Shown here piece after piece: positions 63,844-64,000 of a stretch of 64,000 nt of DNA. The position numbers and the translations under genes are program-made. Below the pieces are notes generated by a model that saw only the letters and a program-made list of their open reading frames with translations, had not been told where the DNA came from and did no database searches. Source of the DNA: an uncultured Bacteroidales bacterium (GTDB taxonomy: Bacteria; Bacteroidota; Bacteroidia; Bacteroidales; FEN-979); assembly GCA_903945175.1 (NCBI GenBank), contig CAJAUM010000100.1:97410-161409 (forward strand), in the 5' to 3' direction. Positions within the stretch are counted from its first letter, which is position 1. The number at the start of each line of letters is the position of its first letter.

Positions 63844-64000
63844 GAGTGAAGAGTCACCTTTTTGGCCCTGATCTAAACTGATACCAGTAAACGGAACAAA
63901 ACGATGCCATCCTCAGGTAAAGGCTGACATGGTAAGACTTTTAGAAGGGTCATTAATTTCGGTTTCGGGGACTCTTTCGATGTTTCATATTGAGATGTAA

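Noticed and set aside
1..64000. CRISPR arrays, transposases, integrases, tRNA or rRNA genes
   Set aside because: No spacer-separated repeat array, no transposase or recombinase motif and no tRNA cloverleaf was found by reading the intergenic regions; a covariance-model scan would be decisive.

Overview
The window reads as a piece of chromosome from an uncultured Bacteroidota bacterium, most likely close to Bacteroidales. The evidence is the S16 protein with a long C-terminal tail, promoters of the TTTG / TAnnTTTG type, an almost complete lack of Shine-Dalgarno sites, many Cys-anchored lipoproteins, type IX secretion (T9SS) C-terminal domains on two secreted proteins, SprB/PKD-like adhesin repeats with a FISUMP domain, and TPR-plus-HTH regulators. 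Taxonomy is inference; no rRNA or tRNA gene is present.

Layout. 1-6.7 kb (minus strand): dnaE, trxA, a DUF58 protein and the 5' two thirds of valS, cut by the window edge. 6.8-13.6 kb (plus): DUF2231 membrane protein, exported rubrerythrin, rpsP-rimM-trmN6, a C26 amidotransferase-like lipoprotein, MarC, a MORN-repeat lipoprotein and gdhA with its promoter and terminator. 13.6-23 kb (plus): a BatA/vWA-type membrane protein, then a compact polysaccharide locus (Wzx-like flippase, beta-propeller protein, GT2, GT-C, ExoA-like GT2, O-antigen ligase/polymerase). 23-28.4 kb (minus): a 1798-residue surface protein with five near-identical 282-bp repeats. 28.5-32.7 kb: T9SS-sorted DUF1028 protein, a pyruvate/indolepyruvate decarboxylase, and a secreted lipase-like lipoprotein.

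32.9-37.6 kb (plus): a PAS histidine kinase and a CheB-CheR-PAS fusion. 37.9-46.1 kb (minus): five consecutive exported proteins: a C45 Ntn-hydrolase lipoprotein, two paralogous large lipoproteins of no family I recognise, a PF13557-like outer-membrane barrel and a PGAP1/lipase-like lipoprotein. This block is the best candidate for an undescribed cell-surface system, perhaps for acyl esters or amides. It is followed by a lone receiver protein and a TPR/HTH regulator, and by a divergent OmpA-domain gene whose promoter carries a 16-bp palindrome.

49.8-52.8 kb (minus): a T9SS-sorted BNR/beta-propeller protein. 53.3-62 kb (plus): a truncated receiver gene, a free-standing CheR and three large sensor kinases in tight succession, one with a periplasmic c-type haem motif. 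With the 33-37.6 kb pair, roughly 14 kb of the window is signal transduction, although no methyl-accepting signalling domain is visible. 62-64 kb: a DUF2442 gene coupled to a frameshifted partner, a DUF3089 lipoprotein, and a promoter pointing out of the window.

Small tandem heptamer repeats occur both between genes and, in frame, inside valS.
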